Shown: positions 1 to 5,215 of the stretch, piece by piece | Numbering within the stretch: the stretch's first letter is position 1 | Layout: the number at the start of each line of letters is the position of its first letter | Origin: an uncultured Pelagibacteraceae bacterium | GTDB taxonomy: Bacteria > Pseudomonadota > Alphaproteobacteria > Pelagibacterales > Pelagibacteraceae | Assembly (NCBI GenBank): GCA_902513415.1 | Contig: CABXMS010000022.1 | Coordinates: 1-8,321 of the forward strand | DNA length: 8,321 nucleotides | Reading direction: 5' to 3' | Made by a program: the position numbers and the translations under genes | The notes under the pieces: generated by a model | Databases searched by the model: none | Told to the model about the DNA's origin: nothing | What the model saw: only the letters and a program-made list of their open reading frames with translations

Positions 1-377
1 TAGGTTGGGCTTATGCATATTTAAAAAGATTTCCAAATACCGATGTAAGTAAAAAAATTATTAAATATTATATGAAGCCATATGGATATTGGACAAAAAT
101 AGGATGGAGTCATGGCTACGGTATTAATTGTGCCTGTGCTTATGCTGATTTATCAAAAATTAAACCATCAGGAAAAAGTTTATCAAAAATTAAACCATCA
201 GGAAAAAGATTTGAATTTATTGCAATAGTAAAAAATAAATCTGACGATAAAGTTTTAGTTAAGGTTAGAGCAGCCAGTAAAGAGCAAGCTATTGAAGAGG
301 CTATGAAAAAATGTACTGAAAAGAATAAAAATGGCTGCTATGTGCATTATTCAAGCCAAGTAGCTTTTGGTCAATAA
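1..377 (+). CDS. Hypothetical protein, 3' part of a gene entering from the left edge
   Basis: The frame is open from the first complete codon (position 3) to TAA at 375-377. The first internal ATG at 72 is therefore probably not the start, and about 124 C-terminal residues are visible. I do not recognise the protein. The visible part has an aromatic/glycine-rich stretch (GWAYAYLKRF, then GYWTKIGWSHGYG), a C-A-C motif, and a C-terminal segment with an alternating strand, the helix SKEQAIEEAMKKC and a second cysteine (NGCYVHY). That order of strand, Ala-rich helix ending in Cys, and Cys-containing strand is loosely like DUF4189 domains, but this is only a weak resemblance. A perfect 10-residue tandem repeat (LSKIKPSGK plus S or R) sits in the middle. 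The stop is 2 nt before the next start, so the two genes are probably co-transcribed and translationally coupled. The paired cysteines and the secreted neighbour would suit an exported protein, but its N-terminus lies outside the window. Confidence 0.7.
   Translation, partial: GWAYAYLKRFPNTDVSKKIIKYYMKPYGYWTKIGWSHGYGINCACAYADLSKIKPSGKSLSKIKPSGKRFEFIAIVKNKSDDKVLVKVRAASKEQAIEEAMKKCTEKNKNGCYVHYSSQVAFGQ
149..208 (+). repeat. Perfect 30-bp in-frame tandem duplication
   Basis: Positions 149-178 and 179-208 are identical 30-mers (starting TTTATCAAAAATTAAACC). The duplication adds exactly ten codons, so it keeps the reading frame of the hypothetical gene and gives a repeated lysine-rich L-S-K-I-K-P-S-G-K segment. 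The lack of any difference between the copies suggests a recent slippage or duplication event, or an assembly or read artefact. Confidence 0.95.
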
Positions 378-379
378 TT

Positions 380-1768
380 ATGAAAAAACTTTTAGGGATC
401 GTGGTTCTGGGTTTGTTATGGAGCAATATATGTTTAGCAAACAATAGTTCAATTTTACCAAACGGAGTTTACGAATTTCACTGGAGCTATAAAGATAAAG
501 AACGCATAGAATATCATGTCTTTGATACTGTTAAAATAGAAAGTGGAAAATTAGAACATCTAAGCATTCCTTGCAATAGAGCTATTAAGGGAAAATACAG
601 AAAAAATTTAAAATATAAAATATCTGAAGATGGTAAAAAATTATCTGTGACAGGTATTGTTAATATGTGGAAAGATGATGAAGATTCAAAAATAAATATA
701 ATATTTGATAGAGATAAAATTAAAGATTTTGATATAAACAAGAAACCTTTAAAATCGTTTTCAAAGTATGGAAATTTTGAAGGTGAAGAGATCCATCTTC
801 AAATATCAAAAACAAATAAAGACAAATGGGATAATTTTATTTGTGATAGCACGACAGTAAAATTTAATAGTTATTCACCTAAAACAGCTAAAGAAATGTT
901 GAAAGGTTTAAAAAAAATAAAAAAACAAAAAGTTTATGGAGATTTATATTATCCAATTACAAATAAAGAAAAGGTTCCTTTAATTATAACAATACATCCA
1001 TCGATGGGTTTTGTTCCAGATCATCATTTTAAATTCTTTAATAAATTAGGTATTGCAGTTCTTGATGTTCAGACATTTCAATCAAGAGGAATAAGTAAAC
1101 AATGGGAGTATATAGTTTCTGAAGAGGCTGCAACTATAGATGCTTATGCGGCACTTGATAAAATTTCTAAAGACCCAAGAATTGATAAAGATAAAATTGC
1201 AGTAATGGGTTTTAGTTATGGTGCAATGGCAGTTATTAATACTCATCAAAAATTTTTTATTGATATTATTAAACCAAAAAACAGATTTATGGCTCATATT
1301 GCTTACTACCCTTTATGTTATTTACATAAAAATATTAAAACAGCCAAGTCACCTCTTTATATTTTTATAGGTGAAAAAGATAGAATGACACCATATGAAT
1401 ATTGTGAAGATTATTCTAAAAAAGTTAAAGAAAATGGTGGAACAGTAGTTTTAAAAGTATTTCCGGAAGCAACTCACAGATTTGAATGGGAAAAATTAAA
1501 AATCCCACTTTTATTAACAACTTTAGCGGAACACAAAAAAGAATTTCTTTCAGAAAAACTTGATCCTTCATACCCAAGGTATGACATAGGAGAAGGTGCA
1601 TTTGATATAACAGAACCAAACGCTTGGTCTTATTTTTCATTAAAAGATGAAGAATATAGAAAAAAATTATATAAAGAGTGTTGTGATGCAAAAAGCTTGA
1701 TAGAATATAATAAAAATGCAGCAACTGAAGCTCAACAAATAATAAAAAATATTTTTGATGTAAACTAA
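380..1768 (+). CDS. Secreted dienelactone hydrolase-like alpha/beta hydrolase
   Basis: 462 aa. The N-terminus is a Sec-type signal peptide (MKKLLGIVVLGLLW, with a plausible cleavage after C18-L-A20), so the enzyme should be periplasmic. Residues ~21-165 are a beta-rich domain I do not recognise. Residues ~185-395 form an alpha/beta hydrolase of dienelactone-hydrolase type. Strand-loop IITIHPSMG (202-210) fits the oxyanion region. The nucleophile elbow is G277-F-S279-Y-G281, the acid is D334 in IFIGEKD, and the base is H366 in EATHRF. The full Ser-Asp-His triad is visible. A classical dienelactone hydrolase uses a Cys nucleophile and is shorter (~230-240 aa), so the substrate here is open: an ester or a short peptide. 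The start is 2 nt after the upstream stop and has no clear Shine-Dalgarno, which suggests coupling. An AhpD-like gene follows 18 nt downstream. A lipoprotein is unlikely because C18 is preceded by S-N-I. Confidence 0.85.
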   Translation: MKKLLGIVVLGLLWSNICLANNSSILPNGVYEFHWSYKDKERIEYHVFDTVKIESGKLEHLSIPCNRAIKGKYRKNLKYKISEDGKKLSVTGIVNMWKDDEDSKINIIFDRDKIKDFDINKKPLKSFSKYGNFEGEEIHLQISKTNKDKWDNFICDSTTVKFNSYSPKTAKEMLKGLKKIKKQKVYGDLYYPITNKEKVPLIITIHPSMGFVPDHHFKFFNKLGIAVLDVQTFQSRGISKQWEYIVSEEAATIDAYAALDKISKDPRIDKDKIAVMGFSYGAMAVINTHQKFFIDIIKPKNRFMAHIAYYPLCYLHKNIKTAKSPLYIFIGEKDRMTPYEYCEDYSKKVKENGGTVVLKVFPEATHRFEWEKLKIPLLLTTLAEHKKEFLSEKLDPSYPRYDIGEGAFDITEPNAWSYFSLKDEEYRKKLYKECCDAKSLIEYNKNAATEAQQIIKNIFDVN

Positions 1769-1786
1769 TTAAAAAAAGGAGAAAAA

Positions 1787-2179
1787 ATGCCAATCTTTAA
1801 ACCAATCTTAGAAAATGAAGCTAAAGGAAAAGTTAAAGAAGTTTTTGATGAGATAAAAAGTGCAAGAAAAATTACAGAAGTTCCAAATTTTTGGAAATAT
1901 CTTGCAAACAGTCCAGAAACTTTAGAGAGAACTTGGAATTCGTTGAAACAAGTTATGAAAAAAGGTTCTTTAGATCCTGTAACAAAAGAATTAATTTATG
2001 TTGCGGTATCAATAACGAATAGTTGTGAATACTGTACCAGATCTCATACCGCTGCTGCTAAGAAAAAAGGAGCAACTGATGAGATGATCAAAGAAATGAT
2101 TGATGTTGTGGGTATAGCCAACCAAAATAATAAATTAGTAGAAGCTTACCAGGTTGAAGTTGATAATATTTATAAGTAA
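1787..2179 (+). CDS. AhpD-like / carboxymuconolactone decarboxylase family protein
   Basis: 130 aa with the full AhpD-type active-site signature E-X11-C-X2-C-X3-H: E68, C80, C83 and H87 (TNSCEYCTRSH). In AhpD these residues carry thiol peroxidase/disulfide reductase chemistry linked to a proton relay. Many family members of this size act as alkylhydroperoxidase-like or unknown thiol redox proteins rather than as true gamma-carboxymuconolactone decarboxylases, which lack the CxxC. No signal peptide is visible, so it is likely cytoplasmic. The start is well supported: AGGAG at 1777-1781 lies 5 nt before ATG 1787. It is the last gene of the left operon and converges with the GNAT-like gene, with only 13 bp between stops. 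The substrate is not predictable from sequence. Confidence 0.87.
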   Translation: MPIFKPILENEAKGKVKEVFDEIKSARKITEVPNFWKYLANSPETLERTWNSLKQVMKKGSLDPVTKELIYVAVSITNSCEYCTRSHTAAAKKKGATDEMIKEMIDVVGIANQNNKLVEAYQVEVDNIYK

Positions 2180-2192
2180 TTAGTATAATTTA

Positions 2193-2690
2193 TTAGAGAG
2201 CAATTGCTGTTCTAAAATCATTCATTTTAATTATTTGATTTTTATACTTATTGTTAATTAATTTAAAATTTTCATCAAATTTGGGTAATTCAATAAAATT
2301 ACATTTATATTTTTTTGCAATATAAATAGCAGATTCTACCATTGTTAAGAAAACTTGTTGTTTTAATATTGGACTAGAAGCAACAATATTTTCAATTACA
2401 AGAACACTTGTAAATTCATCTTTCCCATTAGTGTGAAAATATTTTGTGCTGACTGATTGAAATGTATAAATAAGCAATCCAACAAAATAAAGAGCTTCAT
2501 TTTTGGAAACAAGCATGCCGGCAAGATCTTCTTTTTTATCAACTACAAGTTTTACGTATTTTTTTATTTTATCAATTGTCCAGTTAGGAAATTCTTCAGA
2601 AAGCAAAGGCAATATTGGGTAAATATTGTCATTATTGTATTTAGAAACTGTCAAACCTACAAAGTTATTATGTTCTACACTGGAACTCAT
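2193..2690 (-). CDS. GNAT-like acetyltransferase-fold protein, Fnr-box promoter
   Basis: 165 aa, apparently cytoplasmic. The layout resembles the GNAT fold. Helices cover ~20-50, followed by a beta hairpin AGMLVSKNEALYFVGLLIY (57-75), then the central strand SVLVIENIVAS (95-105), a long helix LKQQVFLTMVESAIYIAKKYKC (109-130), strand NFIEL and a C-terminal strand. The usual acetyl-CoA pyrophosphate loop (Q/R-x-x-G-x-G/A) at the start of that helix is not recognisable (PILKQQVF), so activity or cofactor binding may have diverged. The gene diverges from fnr. A perfect Fnr box is centred 40.5 bp upstream of its ATG (2690), with TAGATT on the - strand (2702-2697) as a candidate -10 and no Shine-Dalgarno. 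This suggests direct Fnr control and a leaderless mRNA. The family assignment rests on fold pattern only. Confidence 0.6.
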   Translation of the reverse strand: MSSSVEHNNFVGLTVSKYNNDNIYPILPLLSEEFPNWTIDKIKKYVKLVVDKKEDLAGMLVSKNEALYFVGLLIYTFQSVSTKYFHTNGKDEFTSVLVIENIVASSPILKQQVFLTMVESAIYIAKKYKCNFIELPKFDENFKLINNKYKNQIIKMNDFRTAIAL

Positions 2691-2723
2691 TCAGACAATC
2701 TAATAAATTTTTATAAAATTTAA

Positions 2724-2737
2724 TTGATATAAATCAA
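2724..2737. promoter_or_regulatory. Fnr box 1 (perfect), shared by GNAT-like gene and fnr
   Basis: TTGAT-ATAA-ATCAA matches the Fnr/Anr consensus TTGAT-N4-ATCAA at all ten specified bases and extends to a symmetric AATTGAT/ATCAATT. Its centre (2730.5) is 40.5 bp from the GNAT-like ATG on the - strand and 43.5 bp from ATG 2774 of fnr on the + strand. Both are close to the class II activator position. It implies autoregulation of fnr and coupled control of the divergent gene. Confidence 0.88.
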
Positions 2738-2773
2738 TTGTTATTTGATTTTATATCTAATAATATTAAAAAA

Positions 2774-3496
2774 ATGACACCTGTCCATTTAACAAATAAT
2801 GAAGACATATTAAGCAGATGTTCCGTATGCAAAGTAAGAACATATTCATTTTGCAGATGTTTAAGTGAAGATAAATTAAAAATTTTTTCAAACATTTCAT
2901 TTGAAAAAAGTTTTGATGATAAAGAAAATATCTTTATTCAAAATGACTCAGCAACACATTTGTACAATATTACTGAAGGAAATGTAAAAATTTACCAATT
3001 ATTGGACGATGGACGTATTCAAATTATTGGCTTCTTGTATCCTGGAGATTTCTTTGGATCTTATAGAAATAACAAATACAACTATTGTGCTGAATCTATT
3101 GGAAATCTTAAGGTATGTGTTTTTGATCAAAAAATATTAGATGATTACTTGGATGAAAATCCTGTTGTAGCCAAAGAACTTCTAAATCAAACATCTTTTG
3201 AATTAACGCTTGCTCAGGATCGAATTACAGTACTTGGTCAATTAAATGCGATCGAAAGAATAGCAAGGTTTTTATCCAATGTATCAGATCAACGTAAACG
3301 AATTGGTTGGAAAAATAATCCAATTAGTTTACCAATGACAAGACAAGATATAGCAGACTATCTAGGATTAACAGTTGAGACGGTTAGTAGAGAATTTTCT
3401 AATCTTAAAACATCCAATGTAATTAAAATGATAACTTCTAAACAAATTTATATAACAGACATAAATAAACTTAATAACTATTGTACTCAAAATTGA
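2774..3496 (+). CDS. fnr: Fnr-type oxygen-sensing transcription regulator (Crp/Fnr family)
   Basis: A [4Fe-4S]-type Fnr activator of anaerobic genes, 240 aa from ATG 2774. In this numbering the N-terminal cluster ligands are C16-X2-C19-X7-C27 (CSVCKVRTYSFC), the spacing seen in alphaproteobacterial FnrL-type proteins, with C29 also present. The fourth ligand candidate is C115 (NLKVCVF), which aligns with E. coli Fnr C122. A cyclic-nucleotide-like beta barrel spans ~40-130, a dimerisation helix ~131-168, and the winged helix-turn-helix (MTRQDIADYLGLTVETVSRE) ~188-207, with E202, S205 and R206 forming the E-x-x-S-R reader of TTGAT. Six such boxes or near-boxes occur in this window. An in-frame TTG at 2738 would add 12 residues, but it abuts Fnr box 1, so ATG 2774 is preferred. 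TAATAT (2761-2766) is a candidate -10. No Shine-Dalgarno is visible. The stop codon lies inside Fnr box 2. Confidence 0.9.
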   Translation: MTPVHLTNNEDILSRCSVCKVRTYSFCRCLSEDKLKIFSNISFEKSFDDKENIFIQNDSATHLYNITEGNVKIYQLLDDGRIQIIGFLYPGDFFGSYRNNKYNYCAESIGNLKVCVFDQKILDDYLDENPVVAKELLNQTSFELTLAQDRITVLGQLNAIERIARFLSNVSDQRKRIGWKNNPISLPMTRQDIADYLGLTVETVSREFSNLKTSNVIKMITSKQIYITDINKLNNYCTQN

Positions 3497-3506
3497 TCTA
3501 CATCAA
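3493..3506. promoter_or_regulatory. Fnr box 2 (perfect), overlapping the fnr stop codon
   Basis: TTGAT-CTAC-ATCAA is a perfect consensus match. The fnr TGA (3494-3496) lies within its left half-site. Its centre is 3499.5. A class II promoter reading rightward would start transcription near 3541, where an inverted-repeat element begins and no obvious protein gene does. Reading leftward it would start inside fnr, which is less sensible. Confidence 0.72.
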
Positions 3507-3539
3507 TGTTAAAAGTAATCGCGATATTAATTTATTGAA

Positions 3540-3619
3540 GCTACACATTCTTTTGATCTGCTTATATTTAGCCCTTTCAGAAGCTTATTATGGTATCTCC
3601 ATTATCTAGGATGTGTAGC
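3540..3619 (+). ncRNA. Candidate Fnr-controlled structured small RNA or 3' element
   Basis: A perfect 9-bp inverted repeat, GCTACACAT (3540-3548) and ATGTGTAGC (3611-3619), encloses 62 nt. Inside it a short hairpin, ATGG-TATCT-CCAT, can form. The left arm begins within 1 nt of the start site predicted from Fnr box 2 (about 3541). A TATTAA at 3525-3530 is only a mediocre -10. The element is slightly richer in G+C than the surrounding spacer. It is not a tRNA, because no T-arm GTTC motif or standard arms are present. Its last 18 nt overlap the 3' end of the convergent small gene. Alternatives are a processing or terminator structure for either converging gene, or a leader for a TTG-started 24-codon frame (3535-3609) whose product would be hydrophobic. 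Evidence is structural and positional only. Confidence 0.3.
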
Positions 3620-3757
3620 CTTTAAATTAGAAATTTTTTCTATTTTTTCCCCATCAGCAAATTGATTAAAATAATTTGGATATTTTAAAGTCATAAAAAC
3701 AAAAAAACATGAAAGAATTATTAATATAAATATATATGTTAATGAAATACGTGCCAT
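3602..3757 (-). CDS. Small single-pass membrane protein (51 aa), Fnr-box promoter
   Basis: 51 aa, not recognised. Residues ~5-23 (SLTYIFILIILSCFFVFMT) form one strongly hydrophobic membrane segment, followed by a polar tail of ~28 residues with no metal-binding motif. The basic residue before the segment (R3) weakly favours an N-in orientation. The frame stays open upstream to 3805, but ATG 3757 is chosen for two reasons. An exact TATAAT on the - strand (3770-3765) lies 7 bp before it, and an Fnr box (3792-3805) is centred 41.5 bp before it, the classic class II spacing. A longer protein starting at 3805 would begin inside that box. There is no Shine-Dalgarno, so the mRNA would be leaderless. 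Its position between fnr and nirK with Fnr sites suggests a role in low-oxygen or nitrite/NO metabolism. The product is hypothetical. Confidence 0.55.
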   Translation of the reverse strand: MARISLTYIFILIILSCFFVFMTLKYPNYFNQFADGEKIEKISNLKATHPR

Positions 3758-3791
3758 TAACATAATTATAAACATTAAATACTTAAAGTAT

Positions 3792-3805
3792 TTGATGCAA
3801 ATCAT
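3792..3805. promoter_or_regulatory. Fnr box 3 (9 of 10), promoter of the 51-aa gene
   Basis: TTGAT-GCAA-ATCAT has one mismatch to the Fnr consensus, in the last base. Its centre (3798.5) is 41.5 bp from ATG 3757 on the - strand, with a perfect TATAAT in between. It is 25 bp from the centre of box 4, so it also sits about 65 bp upstream of the rightward 55-aa gene and could be a secondary site for that gene. Confidence 0.65.
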
Positions 3806-3816
3806 AATTGATATTT

Positions 3817-3830
3817 TTGATTTAGATCAA
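3817..3830. promoter_or_regulatory. Fnr box 4 (perfect), promoter of the 55-aa gene
   Basis: TTGAT-TTAG-ATCAA is a perfect match. Its centre (3823.5) is 40.5 bp before ATG 3864. A -10-like TAAAAA at 3852-3857 is followed by 6 bp and the ATG. From the -10 to the start codon (3852-3866) the sequence is identical to the nirK promoter (4097-4111) at 12 of 15 positions. For the divergent 51-aa gene this box lies about 66 bp upstream. Confidence 0.82.
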
Positions 3831-3863
3831 TTTTTATTTTTTTTTATCAAGTAAAAATAAATC

Positions 3864-4031
3864 ATGACTACTCAAATTATTTTTTCTCTTACTTATGTGC
3901 CATTTGTTATTTTGATTGCAATGTCATGTTTATATGAAGGAAAAACATCAAATATATTAAAATCATTATCTGTAGTTTGTGCGCTGATAGCTACAGCCAG
4001 TTATATAGTTTTTATAAAAAATATTTTGTAA
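3864..4031 (+). CDS. Small two-helix membrane protein (55 aa) upstream of nirK
   Basis: 55 aa, not recognised. There are two hydrophobic segments, ~5-23 (IIFSLTYVPFVILIAMSCL) and ~34-51 (SLSVVCALIATASYIVFI), joined by a short polar loop EGKTSN. This predicts a helical hairpin in the inner membrane. Two cysteines (22 and 39) lie in or near the helices, and no heme or metal motif is visible. Support for a real gene comes from clean two-helix coding, the perfect Fnr box 40.5 bp before the ATG, a nirK-like -10 region, and the next Fnr box starting 4 bp after the stop. There is no Shine-Dalgarno, so it is probably leaderless like nirK. Being wedged between fnr and nirK under Fnr control, it may serve nitrite respiration as a membrane accessory protein. 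That is inference from position. Confidence 0.65.
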   Translation: MTTQIIFSLTYVPFVILIAMSCLYEGKTSNILKSLSVVCALIATASYIVFIKNIL

Positions 4032-4034
4032 AAT

Positions 4035-4048
4035 TTGATTTATATCAA
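4035..4048. promoter_or_regulatory. Fnr box 5 (perfect), upstream site of nirK
   Basis: TTGAT-TTAT-ATCAA is a perfect match that extends to TTTGAT/ATCAAA. Its centre (4041.5) is 67.5 bp before the nirK ATG and 27 bp from the centre of box 6. It could act as a class I site, or as a second dimer making a tandem array with box 6. Confidence 0.82.
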
Positions 4049-4061
4049 ATAAGTAATTCAA

Positions 4062-4075
4062 TTGATTTGTATCAA
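4062..4075. promoter_or_regulatory. Fnr box 6 (perfect), proximal site of nirK
   Basis: TTGAT-TTGT-ATCAA is a perfect match with extended ATTGAT/ATCAAT symmetry. Its centre (4068.5) is 40.5 bp before ATG 4109. TAAATT at 4097-4102 is the candidate -10, and 6 bp separate it from the ATG. Class II activation from here would start the mRNA at or within about 1 nt of the start codon. Confidence 0.87.
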
Positions 4076-4108
4076 TAAAATATTTTATTAAAAAAATAAA
4101 TTTAGATC

Positions 4109-5215
4109 ATGGATTCAAAAAACAAACTTCTTAGAACTTTTGTATTATTCGTATTTATAATTATTTTTTCATCGTTATTTTATTTTCAATATGCCAAATC
4201 TGATAATGTAGACAAGCTACCTGTTGTAGTTCAAGAACTTGTGAATCCTCCTTTTGTACCCACTCATAATATTATTGCAAAAGGAGGCCCAAAATTAATT
4301 AAAGTTAGAATGAGAATTGAAGAAAAAGTTATAGAAATAGATGAAGAAGGGACCAAATTTAGAGTATTTGCCTTTAATGGCAGTGTCCCAGGACCAATTA
4401 TTGTTGCACATGTTGGTGATTATATTGAACTTACTCTAGTAAATCCTAAAAAAAGTAATTTCCCACACAATATAGATTTTCACGCATCAACAGGAGCTTT
4501 AGGAGGGGGAGCATTAACTCATGTTGCGCCTGGTGAAGCAGTAATATTGAGATGGAAAGCAACAAAACCTGGTGTTTTTGTTTATCATTGTGCCCCAGGC
4601 GGAATGATGGTTCCTTGGCATGTAGTAAAAGGTATGAACGGTGCTGTTATGGTTCTTCCAAGAGATGGGCTTAAAGATCGTAATGGAAAAACAATAACTT
4701 ATGACAAAGCGTATTACATTGGAGAACAGGATTTTTATATACCGAAAGATTCAAATGGAAATTATAAAGAATTTACACACCCAGGAGATGGATACAGTGA
4801 AGTTTTGGAAGTCATGAAAACATTAACACCAACTCATGTTGTATTTAATGGAGCAATCGGTGCTTTAGAAGGAGAAAATGCTTTAACATCAAAAGTTGGT
4901 GAAACAGTTATGTTTATTCATGCACAATCTAATAGAGATACTCGACCACATTTAATAGGAGGTCATGGAGATTATGTTTGGCCTAATGGGTCATTTAACG
5001 ATCCTCCAAGAACAAACCTTGAAACTTGGTTTGTTCCAGGAGGAGCAGCGGCAGCAATGATTTACAAATTCAGACAACCTGGAACTTATGTTTATTTAAA
5101 TCATAATTTAATTGAAGCTTTTATATTAGGCGCAAAAGCAGAAGTTATAGTGGAAGGTAAATGGAATAATGATTTAATGAAGCAAGTTATGGAACCAACG
5201 GCAATAGCAAAATGA
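4109..5215 (+). CDS. nirK: Copper-containing nitrite reductase, class I NirK
   Basis: Reduces nitrite to nitric oxide in the periplasm. 368 aa, the normal class I length. Two cupredoxin domains are present, ~65-185 and ~200-350. Type 1 copper ligands are H120, C161, H171 and M176, in the class I context [12 protein letters not shown] and KGMNG. Type 2 copper ligands are H125, H160 and H332 (NHNLIEA). The catalytic pair is D123 (HNIDFH) and H281 ([10 protein letters not shown]). All are intact, so the enzyme should be active. The N-terminus ([20 protein letters not shown]) is a long hydrophobic segment without a twin-arginine motif and without an obvious cleavage site. Export is therefore probably by Sec, possibly leaving a membrane anchor. 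Two perfect Fnr boxes lie upstream, and no Shine-Dalgarno precedes the ATG. A coiled-coil gene overlaps the stop. No NO reductase gene or nnrR-like second regulator is in the window. Confidence 0.97.
   Translation: MDSKNKLLRTFVLFVFIIIFSSLFYFQYAKSDNVDKLPVVVQELVNPPFVPTHNIIAKGGPKLIKVRMRIEEKVIEIDEEGTKFRVFAFNGSVPGPIIVAHVGDYIELTLVNPKKSNFPHNIDFHASTGALGGGALTHVAPGEAVILRWKATKPGVFVYHCAPGGMMVPWHVVKGMNGAVMVLPRDGLKDRNGKTITYDKAYYIGEQDFYIPKDSNGNYKEFTHPGDGYSEVLEVMKTLTPTHVVFNGAIGALEGENALTSKVGETVMFIHAQSNRDTRPHLIGGHGDYVWPNGSFNDPPRTNLETWFVPGGAAAAMIYKFRQPGTYVYLNHNLIEAFILGAKAEVIVEGKWNNDLMKQVMEPTAIAK

Noticed and set aside
380..439. Lipoprotein signal in the hydrolase
   Set aside because: The cysteine at residue 18 is preceded by S-N-I, which does not fit a lipobox. 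A normal Sec cleavage after A20 is better.
514..741. Open frame on the - strand within the hydrolase gene
   Set aside because: Antisense shadow of real coding sequence with no start signal or recognisable motif. The same holds for 1082-1297.
1425..1793. Long open frame on the - strand opposite the hydrolase
   Set aside because: It is antisense to a gene with clear catalytic motifs. The hydrophobic Leu/Phe-rich product is typical of the complement of Lys/Glu-rich coding DNA.
2457..2723. Open frame on the + strand opposite the GNAT-like gene
   Set aside because: The GNAT-like frame has a fold pattern and promoter. This one has neither and would run up to the Fnr box.
3540..3619. tRNA-like length (80 nt) with a complementary end stem
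   Set aside because: The stem is 9 bp rather than 7. There is no T-arm GTTC/GAA core, and no recognisable D or anticodon arms.
3758..3805. N-terminal extension (16 residues) of the 51-aa gene
   Set aside because: It would place coding sequence across the -10 TATAAT and the Fnr box. The spacing strongly favours ATG 3757.
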